DNA of 64,000 nt, taken from contig JAKNDB010000064.1 of the NCBI GenBank assembly GCA_024305405.1, forward strand, positions 806,001 to 870,000, in the 5' to 3' direction. Every line of letters begins with the position of its first letter. Within the stretch, counting starts at the first letter, position 1. The notes below the pieces were generated by a model. It did no database searches. It was not told where the DNA came from and saw nothing but the letters and a program-made list of their open reading frames with translations. This DNA is from Dirofilaria immitis. Lineage: Eukaryota > Nematoda > Chromadorea > Rhabditida > Onchocercidae. The translations under genes and the position numbers were made by a program. Shown in pieces: positions 13,230 through 26,258 of this stretch.

Positions 13230-13235
13230 TTACAG
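13229..13235 (+). promoter_or_regulatory. Candidate spliced-leader acceptor for eEF1B
   Basis: TTTACAG, a near-consensus nematode acceptor, lies 27 bases before the eEF1B ATG and has no obvious partner donor. Confidence 0.45.
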
Positions 13236-13262
13236 GTAAAATTTTTCTCATACATAGCAACA

Positions 13263-15961
13263 ATGTATGATTTAAAGGCAGATGATGGATTGGCATCTTT
13301 TGATAGGCATTTGGAGAATTTCGCCTATGCATCCGGGTAAATTATTTATTTATTTTTGGGATTTTTTTTTCAACTATCTTTTATTTTATATAATTTCACA
13401 TGAGAATTGGATAATTATAACTAAAATGACTTTTTTTTACATATAAAATAATAAATGAATATTAAATAAGCTAATGTAGAGCGGTGTCAGAATTTTCAGA
13501 ATTTCACAAGAAATACAAACTATGAATAATGCTATAGATTTTATTTGTAATTATGGTAACAGTATTTTTGTAGAATTCTTTTCTTTGACTTTGATTTTAT
13601 TCTCTCTCTACAATATGATTATTTTTTATTGTGAGATTTCAATGATGTTAATAATGATAATATAAAAATTAGAGGAAAGCATAAAAATTGGGTGATGTCG
13701 AAACAGATCAAAATGATAAACATTCACAAAAAGTGATCGGCCGATATTAGCGTTAATATTAACCGTTTCGTGGTTTTCATGATCAGGCTAATCGGTTGTA
13801 GGGATTTGTCTTTCAGATACACACCATCTGGTGATGATGTGCAGCTATTCAAATCGCTCAACTCAGAACCACCTAAGAAATATGCTAATATTTCGCGATG
13901 GTACCGGAATATAGGAAGTTTTAGCGACGAGGAACAAAAATCGTAATTAATTTTGTTCTTGTCTTATTTTATAGTTACTTGATTATGAGTATATTTGCTG
14001 AAAAATAGTACAATTGCTTACATTAAAAAGTATAGAAAGACATCCATCCTGAATCTTTCATACTATTATATCCATCCCAAGAAAATTTGCATTAAAATAT
14101 TCGGTAGAGGAATTATTTGTGATTCAGTCAGAAAATGACAAAATAGCTTGTACATGTTGACTTTTTTTCTTGTTTTTTAAAATAGGACTTATTGGTTTGG
14201 ATATAGTTTATAAGATGCAAGTAATCACTATTCACCGTAATATTATTTTCTTTCTTTCGATTAAGCCAGTGGTCGTTAAACTTAATTGATTTTTGATAAA
14301 AGAGGAATGAATAAAATTTTTGAAAAGTCATTTATTTTAGGTGGCCTTCTCCGATGACTTCTGCGAATGGGGATCTCGAGAAGAAAGAGCTAGATGAAGA
14401 CATTGATTTATTCGGTTCAGATGATGAAGATGACGGAGAAAAAGCACGCATAACCGCTGCACGACTTAAGGTTTAATTCTTTATTTGTTTTCGTATATTT
14501 CAAATAATAATGAAAGCCTTGTATTTATGCTTCATTCTTGATCATCTCATCTGTGGCACTTATGCTTGAGACCTGAAAGTGAGCAAATCATAAATTGAAA
14601 TTTCGATACGACATTATACATAATATTGTATAATGCAAATTGAAGAATTATGATATCAGAAGTTTCTGAAAGATTCAAGAGATATATGTTTGTTTCAAAT
14701 TTAACAGACATTTACTCCAATCCTTCACAAAAATTTTTTTCAGTTAACACTTTTTCAAACTAAGATTTTATTGACCCATATGAATTGTTATTTTTCTATG
14801 AAGATATGTTAGCTTAATTTTAGCTCTTAGAAATCAGACTTATAATGTAGCATATTTATCTTATGAAAATATGACTTTTTTAAAATAATTAAATATAGAT
14901 GAAAAAGACCAATGAGAGATACGACAATTGTAACAAATAGTGATCTGTGAGTCATTTATAATGTCCTTTGTGGACGGCTTCTTAACATTAACTGAAAAAA
15001 ATTGTGAAATGTTTTGCCAACGTAATAACAATTCATCGGACTAAGAAAGAGTATCGCGTCCCATTGAAAATAATAAGGATAATATTTCATTTATTCTTTA
15101 TTAGCCAAAAATGGCTTTGAATGTAACAATCGAATCAAAGGTATGATATTTTTCTTCTGGAGCTTCTGAAAAAGTCAAGTTTTAGAGCACTCAAAAAAAA
15201 TGATTTAAAACAACGTAAAAAATCGTGATATGCTGATCCGTACAACGATTTCCGAATAATGGTTGCAGTAAGATATCCTGAATCTAAATTTTGAAGGCAT
15301 ATGAGGAAAAAAAGCAAAAAAGCCAGCTACAGTCGCCAAATCGAATATCATTTTTGATGTTAAACCGTGGGATGATTCGATTGAAATAGCCGATATCGAA
15401 AAGAATATAAGGACGATTGAATTGGATGGGCTTGTTTGGGGAGCAGCGAAAGTTTTGCCTGTGGCTTATGGCATCAAAAAACTTCAAGTATGAGATTTTC
15501 TTTATAACATTTATAAAGTGACTTCAAGAAAAAGAGCGACCATTGCAATGCGAAATCGAAAAAAATAATGTATAATTCTGATGCATATTTTACATCATAT
15601 AATAAACAATAAAATATATAACAGCACAGCTATATTAATGAGAGAGCTAGCTGAAAGCAAAGAACAAAATGAGAAAATTTTATTAGTGATGATAAATTTT
15701 GGAGAGTACTAGAAAATAAGATGATATCAGTACTGTTCTGATGCAGATGTTAAAAGTATTTGAAAATTTCTGGAAGATTTATTTTTGGTAAAATTTAAAA
15801 TATTTTGCAATTTGGGAATAAAATAATAAGGAAGTTGGCTTATCTAGATCTGTTGTGTGGTGGAAGATGAAAAAGTGTCTTCGGATTGGTTGGAAGAACA
15901 AATTATGGCTTTCGATGAATTAGTACAATCGGTTGACATTGTAGCTTTCAATAAAGTATGA
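13263..15961 (+). CDS. EEF1B2: Elongation factor 1B, beta/alpha (GDP/GTP exchange) subunit
   Basis: Five exons: 13263-13336, 13817-13942, 14341-14470, 15297-15487, 15848-15961; about 211 aa, usual for eEF1B. It recharges eEF1A with GTP during translation elongation. The N-terminal part contains the conserved [11 protein letters not shown] segment, the middle is acidic ([16 protein letters not shown]), and the C-terminal exchange domain has [39 protein letters not shown] and ends VAFNKV, close to the family terminus AFNKI. One base is missing in the A7 run at 15307-15313 (restores [14 protein letters not shown]). A candidate trans-splice acceptor precedes the ATG. The next gene on the same strand follows closely, so the two may be co-transcribed. 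Confidence 0.95.
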
Positions 15962-15997
15962 ATAATAACAAATATTTTGTTGTTAATGTTGTTGGAG

Positions 15998-16003
15998 AAT
16001 AAA
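15998..16003 (+). terminator. Polyadenylation signal AATAAA of eEF1B
   Basis: Canonical AATAAA 37 bases after the eEF1B stop. Confidence 0.55.
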
Positions 16004-16327
16004 TCATTTCATACAAAGCATGTTTCTCTTCATTTTCTGTTTCCAAGTTTTCATTATGGTAGATGCCATACTGGTATCGTCTTCTTGAAATTTCAAGTCA
16101 CAATCTTTGCTGAAATATTCCAATTATAAAAAAATAATGCACTGCGAGGAAGATGGGAATGATTTCTCGGTAATCATGTCTACTTATTTGATCAAAATTT
16201 GATTGTTTCAAAGTCGAATATCTTTCAAGTATTAGTTTCAGAAGGCGACGGACTGTCACTCAGGACACTGACATTGATATTTCCGATAAAATTTAGGCAT
16301 TTTGCTATAGTGCAGGTGTGAAAACAA
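16004..16327 (+). promoter_or_regulatory. Short intercistronic region with acceptor sites for the TANGO6-like gene
   Basis: Between the eEF1B poly(A) signal and the first TANGO6-like coding frame there are acceptor-like sites at 16236-16241 (TTTCAG) and 16311-16315 (TGCAG). Spacing of a few hundred bases with internal acceptors is what a nematode operon would show, but an independent promoter fits as well. Confidence 0.35.
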
Positions 16328-16349
16328 ATGAGTGAAATAGAAGCTCCAG

Positions 16350-19300
16350 TTGGTGGATAAGGCACTAATGTGCCTTACCATCGGAAGTTCAGGTAATCTG
16401 ACTTGTCGTTGTTGGCGTGATTTTCAATGGAACGATCCAACGACTGCTATCATTAATTCGTTATTTCTGAAGTCTGGTATTGAATGTGTACACGCAAAAT
16501 TTTATTGTCATCTTGAACGCATTATTTTGACTAAGGTTAGCACAGATCTCTTATAAATAAATGCTATTAAAACTTTTTCAATCTTTCCATTTTTATATTT
16601 TCAGAGTTCTCATTGTCTTGCATCCTTCTTTTATCAAGATGAATGAAATAACTATTCACGATTATCTCTGCCTGATACAAATGGGATGCACGCGTAAGTT
16701 TCAAACTTGCTTGAAATTCAATCCATCATTTCATATTTCATGATTACGGTATTATGTTACCATAATATATACATTGTTATTCTGCGTAAGTAAGATGAAT
16801 GATTTGAAGTCATAATTGTTTAAACATACTTTTAAGTTTTGACAAAGATGAACTTCAACTGAATGTGGACAAAATATAAGGATCTTACTTATATTATTAT
16901 TCGATGTTTTGTGTTTTTGATTTATTATGAGAAAAGTAAAAATATTTTTCATAAGCAATTTAAACTTATGTATTATTTGAATTTTTCAGCTTTGAGTTTA
17001 CCTAAAGTAAGACGGCTACCATTCGATCCATTAAAACATCAAACGATACATTTGGAACGTTTGATGCGAAGTAAGGATTGGTAGACCCACAATTAGATGA
17101 GGAATATCCGCTACCAGATTCGGGAAATCTTTCATTTAATTCAAGTGTTAATGAGACTACTCTGTTTGCTGATCACAATTATTCTATATCTCCCACTTTA
17201 GCCCCCTGCCGCCATCACCTACCACAGATACTGCTGAATTTGAAATCGATTATCGAATTCATTATTCTTGTCGCATGCTATATTTGCTGAAGAAGGTTAT
17301 TATTTTATAAACGCTTTTCCCTCTTCTTTTTCCAGTTTTGTTTTATTATTCTTTGAATAATCTATTCCATGAAATCTTGATTCATGTTAGTGTTTGTAGG
17401 TAGCAGAAATTTTGGAAGAAAAATGTAAGACGTCTAGTAATCCATCAATTCTACTGTCGATTAATCAGTTGTCAATTGTAGAAACAGCATTTGAGTTTAT
17501 CATTCCAACAGCAGTTCGACCGTATGTTGATGATGGTGAATAATTTTTTCATTTCAAATTTTTGTCTCCATATTAAAAATTTCTATTTTATTATTCACTT
17601 CTCTTATCACAATAAGCAAATTTCGAAAAATTTTTTTCCTTCTTTTCAGAAGTTTAGTTTATGATTTTCTATTTGATTTAACGAAATACTCCAATTTTAT
17701 CATCATTTAGGTGTGATTCTACATCTAGGTAGGAGTAGTCTTGTGGAGCATTGGAGACCGATTGTTGGCGATGTTAAATTTCGAAAGAAACAGGTCATTT
17801 TTATTAATGATAATATTCTTTAATCAAGGAACATTGATATGTAGCAAAAAAATTGTTTAAATTCATGCATGCCAAAGAATTAGACGATTTGGTTTTAAAT
17901 TATTCTAAATTTAAATCTAGATATGGATCTAAATATCAATTCCTGGTTTTATATTAGATAATCAAATCGTTAACACTTACTAGGATTGTTTTTCCATATC
18001 TTTATTTGAAAGTTCAGGTTAGTTCAGCAATGAAAGTAAGCGAAAGCTTTATTGTAGTGATTTTACTACAAGATTTTTATCAGTTAATCTGCAGCGTATG
18101 CTACTAGAATTTTTTACTTTTTATAATTTTATGTCCTTTATTTATTTTTGGAATTTTTTAACTACATTCGTCGGTTGGATTACTCTAGTGATCAATTTGT
18201 TGAATAATATCTATATTATATTTCGATACCATTCAATGTTGCACTAATTAATAAACTTTTTTAGTTGAAAAAAACATTGGAAGTTTTTAATGTATTGATG
18301 AATTCATGTGAAATGATAAAGAATTGTGTAGTGAGGAAATTTCTGGCGGATTATATATGCTTAAATGAGCAGGTTTGTTATTTTCATTTGCTTCGCTTTA
18401 CTAAATTTATCTTGTGTTGTGTTTATGACTTTGAAACATCCTTCATTTTTTATAAAAAGTTTAAAAGAATGGAAATACTAATGGTTTAGCCGTTCTTTTG
18501 CGTTTATGGATCTTGTGCATAATGGAATAAAGTATTCGCATAATATCATGTTTTTACAGCTGATTAAACTGGGTGAAAAAGATCATAGAGAAAAGTATGA
18601 AGAATTTATTCTAAGCATTGATAGGTATTACTTTTACATATATTTCAGTAATTAATCTATAACTTTCTTAATTGGAGACAATTCAAAGTTTTTTTTTATC
18701 ATTTTTGAAAGATTTATGACGCATTACAAGATCTTCATGGTAATGAAGTAGTTTTGTTCGTTTTATTTCAATTATGTTCATAACCTATCACAATATATTT
18801 GTTTATGTGGTAAAATATATCGTTTTATAAAAAGCGTATTTCAGTTGATTCTTATTTTTCAGACCGATGTTAATCACATCATTGTTCATTTTATTAACTG
18901 CAAATAAGGAACAACCGAAATGGTTACATGTAAGTTATAAATTTTATGATAGATATTTAAAAATCCAGTCAATGCAAATTCTATTGCCGAAGAACAGTTT
19001 TTATGATTTGATAACAGCATTATGAGGTAGAGCCTTATTTTATGCTTAATTTTTGATAACGTTTTGCTATATTCTATTTACACTTTGATGTTTTTTTTGA
19101 CTTTCAGAAGGCAGTGAGCAAGCATATCACCAAACTTCTGCTGTTAGAAAATGGACTGTATCATTTAATAACAGCAATAACCGAAGGTTTTTTTCCGTTC
19201 AAAATAAGCTATTTCTTCGATTTCAAGATTATTTCTACAGTGATAAAAATAAATTTTTCAGGAGCAAATTGTTTTGGAGATTTTGGATTCGTGCAGTCAT

Positions 19301-22300
19301 TATCAAGAATATTAGTAACAGTTCCTTATAAAATGCCGAAACAAAAATATTATATTTCTTTAATTAAAAATTTTTGGTTGTTATAGAGGTAAATTTTGTT
19401 TACTTATGAGGTTTACGTTTTCTTAATTTTTATTGATTTTAATCGTAGTTAAGGAAATTCATGATACCTTGATCAAAAAGGCATATCAATTGATAATTTA
19501 TTTACAGTGTTACACTAACATGTAATATGAATCAGAGAAAATGTTTTCGATCTTTTCATATATTTTATTTAAATATGTAGTGCATTCACACTGTATATAA
19601 TCAAAATGCTTTAACAATCCTATTGGAAAAATAATACAAGTGATAGAAAAAGATATTGAATTGTATAGTGACTAAGAATATTAACCAGTTGAACTGTATA
19701 ACACGCTACATATACGCTGTGTAGGATTTTTTTACTTTATCTAAAGTTCTCTTTAACAGGGAAATAAGGATAAGGAAGTGAAAAGAAATAAGATTAAAAA
19801 TAAGATATTAAACACTAATTTCAAATTTTAGAAACATCCGAATGCTGGAGATGCCGCCATTTGCTTTGCTGTTGTATTAGATATGTTACCGAAGGAATTA
19901 ATCGAAATGATTTTCGATACATTACTTTTGCCATGGGAGGTCCGTTTCTTGTGGTTAAAAATAGGTGTAAAAAAGTTTCCTTTAGACTGAAATGTATCCG
20001 AGGTTTTTTCAGTTTTTATATATATATATTATTTTTAGTTCCACATATGAATCGCAGTTTTTAAAATTCAATTTAACGAAGGCATATTACAGCATATCAT
20101 AATGCTTTCTTTTTAGACATATATTTATTGCTGTAAGTACATCATCAGTTATCAAAGGATTTCATTACTGATGAAAATCGTTGTCTAAGGATTTCATCAC
20201 CGACGAAACTCATGACATAGCAATCAATGAATATAAATAATCGAATAATGTTTTCTTATTTCAGAATCTCAAAATTGATTGCTTCTCAAAGTATCCACCA
20301 AGAAAAACCGATTTTTTCGACCCCATGTTAGATAGATCGCTTAGAATTTTGTCATTTTATACCAAGGCTCTTCCACGAGGAATGCATTTGCCACTTTTTC
20401 ACAGATTCAAGGCGGTAAAGAATTTTAATTTTATTTAATTATCTGTGAAATTTTTCCTTTTTTTTCGAAAATATCGTAGACCTCATCTTTCAAGAATGCA
20501 AAGATTGGTAATGTGAATGTTAAATAATTTGATTTATTCTATATTTTAGCGAATCTTTATTGAAATGATTGGTTTTAATATACACCATTAATATCAGAAG
20601 TCTGGAATAATTCTAGTGACCTTAATGACATGTTTGTCCAAAATTCATTGCAAACATTTCTTCATCTTGAAGGAATTGTAACAAATGGGGAGGAGACGAG
20701 GAAGGAAGAAAGGAGAAAATAATTTTTGTAGATTCATGTAATGCGGTTTCGATTTCTGAGAAAATAACTAAGTGTATATCAGATTAGTCCCCATGAAATA
20801 TCTGTTTCACTCATGGGAAGCACTCTAACATAGCAATCATCACTTTACAGCTATTCAATCTATGGACTCTTTTGTATGCAAGTTACGTAGAAAATCAAGA
20901 AAGTCAAGGGCATGGAATTTCAATGGAATATGACAATGCCGGCCAAGGGATATTTGATATTTTACATCGAATTCTATATGATCCATCATTCGAAACAGTC
21001 GATGAAAAGGTTGCAAAGCCTTTTATTGTTCTACAGTAATTTCCGTCAATTTTTAATAATTTTAATCATAATTATAGTGATAATTATCTTTTTTAATCGT
21101 AATGCTTACTTATAGTTATTGTTGGTCGTGTTTTTGCTGATTGCCTGAAGTCATGTAGATATTTTATTGTTATTTAAAAAAAAAATTCTTTCTCGTATTT
21201 ATATCGTATTTGTTCCTTTATTCCAATCATTATCGCTGTTCTATTAAATATAAAATTATTGAAACAGATTTTAATCGTATTTGCTAGGATTGTATAAGAT
21301 TTCAGGCTGAATTTCTGGTTCGGCAAATAGAAGATGACTGCGATTCATATCTTCCAGAGCTTAGTCATAAAAAGTTGGTTCTGCTTCAGGATTATCAACT
21401 GATGAATTTTGAGGCATTCTTGATGAAAATGAACTGTTTTTGATTTGAAAATTATTACCAATATCTTATCGATGCATTTGTTAGGTGTTGATCGAGGAGG
21501 TCGAGCAAAAGGAAGTTAAGCAAGAAGAAAAGAAGCTGATGAATACTTCCTCATTTACCTCCACTATTTGTGACAATCATATTTTTGGCTAAAACTACTC
21601 AAAGCTCGCTATGCAAGTCTTCGAATCTATCTTATAAAACCTGAAAAGGCAGAAAGCGCATTCATTCGTTTCGAGAAAGGAATTTTAAAAATTTTAGAGG
21701 TAGAGATTCTTGCTTTATTTAAATATTATAAAGCAGTTGTGAGGTGTATAGGAAATCTTGCAACAAATGAAAAATGAGTAATGAAGGAAAATAGAATAGC
21801 ATATCATTTTTCTTGATTCCAATTGAGCTTTTCTCATAATATTGATTTGTTTTTGTAATCTTTTGGAACATTCATTGGTATAACATGAAATACAATGAAA
21901 TATTCAGTTCTAGCAATATCTTTATTAAAATTACCTTGATACTTTCGATGAATAGAAACTAATTTCACGAACTTTTTAGAAAATTCAGGAAGAGGAGCCA
22001 AAAGCATCGCGTCGTCTAGCAATCAGAACGGCGATGTGTTGCATTGAACGTTGGGCAGAAGTGGATTCTGAAAATGGTAATTATAACGGTTGTAGCTCTA
22101 ATGGGACATCTGACAACGATGAAATAGGTTTTGAAGGAAGTAAGAGTGTTTTTTTTATGAAGAAAATTCCATAAATCAGGCGTTTTCGATTACAAGAAAA
22201 ATTAGATTAGTTTTCATGATTTATATTACATCGTTGAACCTGATTTGGAATTCAACATTGTAAAAATTGAGTAGAGATTTTGGAAACCAAACAAATGACT

Positions 22301-25300
22301 TTTATGACTAACAGAGAAAGTACTTTGCACTACAGTTTATTTTAATTTTCAGGAAAACAGAAAGTGAATTATTTTTTGAACGATTTATTGCCTATTTTGT
22401 CGGAGACGGGCACACTCTCAGACGATAACTTGGCAAATCTCATCGACATTCCATTGGTTAGTTCATTTCACCTTTATAAAAAATTCCGATAATTTTGCAT
22501 CTGATCAGCTGTTCGATGGGAAACGATTGAATGGTTTTTTTTTTAAATTAATAATTTCAGCTTTGAATTCATTTCACGGCAGAAATTTTCATTATAATTT
22601 TTTTTTGCTCGTTCATGTTGTTTTTACATTTTAGAAAGCAATATAGAATTTTGAAACTGATGAAAATCAGAATTTTGTTAAAATTTCAAAATTTTCATCG
22701 ATATTTAATGTTTTTCTTTATGGAATAGCATATTTTTTTGCAGAGCATATTGGATGTTGCCACTGCAAAACTGAATGTGCGCGTGAATACGGTCGTAGTG
22801 GATGTAAAAGGTATGCCGTCGGAAGAAGATAAAGAACTTGAGACTACTGATCGAAATAATATTCATCTAGCATTGACAATTCTTCATTGTATTCTGGTCT
22901 TCAAGCAAGGAGAATTCGTGAAAGTAAATATTTTTTTAGAATTATCTTTTTCTATCTTAAAAATCGTTTTCAAGATATTGCAAACAATGTTTCTCTTAAT
23001 TTCTTGAAAAAAGATATTATTATGTATAAAGTGGATACTATCGGATGTCACAAGATTTTCTTGGATCAAGATTCGAAATTAATCTTCAAATAAAAAAATC
23101 AGCAACAATAGTCTAAAATTCCGATATTAATTCCTTCTTGCATAAGAAATTTTGGAATAAAGAATATAACTATATTATATTGCAAGTGTTTTATAAATAA
23201 AGCCTACTTCTGACATTTAAAATCGAAACATATAAAAATAAAGAAATTTAATATCTATGACTTGATCATTTGCAAATCGCATATTGTCTCTTAAGAGCCA
23301 TACAAACATTGCTATACTGAAGGAAAGGTAGATTTGAGGGATTATATTTACACCGATTTAAAATGCTTTTGAATTGGCTAAAACATTCGTTCCTTCGGAC
23401 TTTCTTATCATTTAGCTGCCAGTTTACTGACTATGCTAATTTTCCGTATTGTAGTTCAAAGAAAATCTACAACGTGGAGCAAATATTTTGCAAGCTCTCT
23501 CGAATACAGTTTCGAAATTAGATGATGTGGATAAGAAGCTTTATTTGGATTTCCAGCAGCTCGTCGGGGAAATCATTGCACTTTTAAAAGCAAATAATAT
23601 TGAACCAAAAGATGATGCAGCACCTAGGTAAGCTGTTGCTTCTTTATTTGTTACTAATGTTTTTTTCATTCAAATTTCATATTTCAAGATTATTACTTTT
23701 ACTTTACCAAGTTTAGTTCACCATGTAATGCTGTTAACTGATTCTTCATTTTCCGGCGCGTTTTGAATATTTACGATTAGTAGTAGCTAATGGCTATTAG
23801 CAACTGTTTTGTTTTACCTCCAGAATGTATCATGTTTTAGTTTCGTTGATGAATCATCAAATGCCGATGATAATCCGATGAATGGTCGAAGTTCCGAATC
23901 TTTTCTTTGGAACAAATCCAGTCCGATCTTTTGGATGAGTCGGAATCTGTTCGTGGACATGCTTTAATTAAATTAGCAAAGGGTATTCGCCGAAAAAACA
24001 AGCAGCTACTGGAGGAAATTATTGCTTGTCCCGTAATTATGCGTGTTATCCTGGGTCAGTTGTGCAGCAGTCATCTGATTTCTATGACGTGTTTGATTCT
24101 ATAATTTATAACCTAATTATAACTTAAAGATTGCGACATTCAGTTGTTTTCCGACATAATTATGACTTTTGTCTTATCTTATTTCATTAAGAGTTGCATA
24201 ATCGTGATTGGAATGGTTCATTTCGCAAGCATAATTCCATTTTCAGTTATATGATTTAATTTGTTGTAATTTGTTATACTCATGCTGTTCTGGGTTTTTT
24301 TAAAATGATATATTTTCGCATAAATGATCAGACATTGATCATTTTTCCATTTTTATGGAAGCGATAAATTCATTAAAAAGTTAAAATTTAATGGGATTTT
24401 CAGAACAAGTTATTGATAGCGATTCGTACGTTTATTTGGCAGCAATAAATGCACTGGCAGAGTTAGCATATTGGAAGCAGCAGTATTTTGATGACATGGT
24501 GGAATTTTTTTGGATCCGACTGAAAAATTGAAGTCTATTCTCGAATTCAACAGTAATTTTTTTTGTAAAATTCTGTTCTTATACAAAAATATTTCGATTA
24601 AATAGTTTTTTTTCCGAAAGTAATTTTAATTGCCATCGAGTGACGTAATTCGAAAATGAGACAGAGTGTAAGTAGATGTTTTGTATTTTTTGATAATGAT
24701 TGTTCCGTTTTCAATTTTTCACTGTTCTTCCATTTTCTTTCATTTTTTTTGTTTTTTTCTTATTTCCAACAAGTTATTCATAGCTGAAATGTGTTTCAGT
24801 GGATAATTTACGGGAAGAAGAAAAAGAAACCTACTTGCTAATACAGAGAGTAAAAATCGGCGAAGCAATTGCGAAGGCAAATAAAAACCTTGGTATTTCC
24901 CTTAATTCTATGAAATTTATCTTGTATATTTGTCATGTAATCTACTTATTCTTGGAAGAATTCATTTTTTTGAGCTGTATTCATATTTATTACATAGTCT
25001 TACAGACATTTCTTACACATATATAGTATTAGATGTAGCAGAAATCAAAAGCAGCATATAAAAATATAGCATACAAGCAAAGATACACACAGCATACATC
25101 ACGAATTGTGCAGATTGCCTGAACAAAATATATAAAGCGAACTTTTGTTTGGCAAAAAATCGCAGTTTTATTTTTCTTTTATAAATACGAAAAAATTTCT
25201 CTTTTTCAGGTGAAATGGCACCGTCATATTTTGACCGCATGGTAAATCCGATGTTGTCATTAATGCTTCATACTAAGGATGATCTGTTACGAGCTTCAGT

Positions 25301-26110
25301 ACTTTCTTCTCTTTCCAATCTTATCGTTTCTTGTCGTGGATTAAATATACACAAACATCTTGATGAGGTATACGATTTATGCAATTTTGATTTATGACGT
25401 ATTTAACAATTTTTATTTTGTAAAAGACAAAAACACCAGAAATCAGCGATTTGTAGTTCAATAAATGTGCTTAATTATGACATTTTTATCATTTTTACTA
25501 CCTTAAAATTACTTGCGATGTTGCAGCGATTTAGCCTTTTAAAAAAATCTTTTATTAGTTGAACATTTTTCTCGGAAATTTTTTAGATGTTACTAGCAGC
25601 TAAATTATATATACGTGATGCTGAAGCAGAAATAGTACGACGAGCGGCAGTTGACCTAATGCGTGCTATTGTCAGGACATACGATATTAGTCTTTTACAA
25701 GTAAATAATTTTTCAAATTTTTTCTATGAATTAAATTTTACTATTAACATTCTTTAAGGCATTTTAATGCCTCGGTAATTTTTATATATTTTCTTGCTGT
25801 GCTAGAAATCTCGAATATGATTGGATATCTCTAACGGCTTGCGTCAATAAATTTTAGGCAAATGAACTCCTGAAGAAAATTCTGAAGAAATTGAAAATAT
25901 AAATATGGTTATATGGTTGTCAAATATGAGATTTGAAATCGTTGAGCGAAAACGAAATAATGTTCAATTTTGCAGGAAGCTCCATCACATCTTTATGATA
26001 TAGCAGATTCGCTAAGCTATATCCTGGATCAAGATGAGGATCTGGTAGTTAAAACTCATGCAATGTTATGTCTACAAGATATTGACGCTCAAATGGAGGA
26101 AGGTTTTTAG
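16350..26110 (+). CDS. TANGO6: TANGO6 (TMCO7)/RTP1-like HEAT-repeat protein
   Basis: About 1,130 aa estimated; human TANGO6 is of similar size. Exons: 16350-16471 or 16535, 16605-16693, 16990-17295, 17400-17535, 17711-17793, 18265-18372, 18560-18624, 18863-18929, 19108-19186, 19262-19388, 19832-19939, 20265-20414, 20851-21009, 21306-21377, 21485-21699, 21980-22139, 22353-22456, 22744-22923, 23455-23627, 23841-24054, 24404-24552, 24800-24892, 25210-25367, 25587-25700, 25976-26110. All phases agree from 16990 on. The C-terminal part matches the RTP1_C1/C2 regions: SDSYVYLAAINALAEL, KIGEAIAKANKNLG, DDLLRASVLSSLSNL, EIVRRAAVDLMRAIV, VVKTHAMLCLQDID. Known members act in Golgi organisation (fly screens) or RNA polymerase II nuclear import (yeast Rtp1). 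One base is missing near 17078 (TT), 17202-17206, 19371-19375, 21582-21586, 23901-23904 and 24505-24511. The start and first two exons are unresolved; an ATG lies at 16368 and another, in a different frame, at 16328. The N-terminal 150 residues are not recognisable. Confidence 0.85.
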
Positions 26111-26252
26111 AATTTGAAAAAGCTCACACGCGCAAAATACGATTTTAAATGGTTGGATATTCGACATAGTAAAACTGTAATGCATAGCACTTCCGAAGTA
26201 TATCTATTTTTTTGATGATCCCTCAGCTGAGTGCCTTATACGTTTTGCATAT

Positions 26253-26258
26253 AATAAA
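26253..26258 (+). terminator. Polyadenylation signal AATAAA of the TANGO6-like gene
   Basis: AATAAA about 140 bases after the TAG stop at 26108-26110. Confidence 0.45.

Noticed and set aside
15684..15745. C/D-box snoRNA-like GTGATGA ... CTGA in the last eEF1B intron
   Set aside because: The flanking bases do not form a terminal stem and no C'/D' pair is evident; motifs this short are common by chance.
20160..20215. Hammerhead-like CTGATGA followed by GAAA
   Set aside because: The segments that should form stem II do not pair, so the ribozyme core cannot fold.
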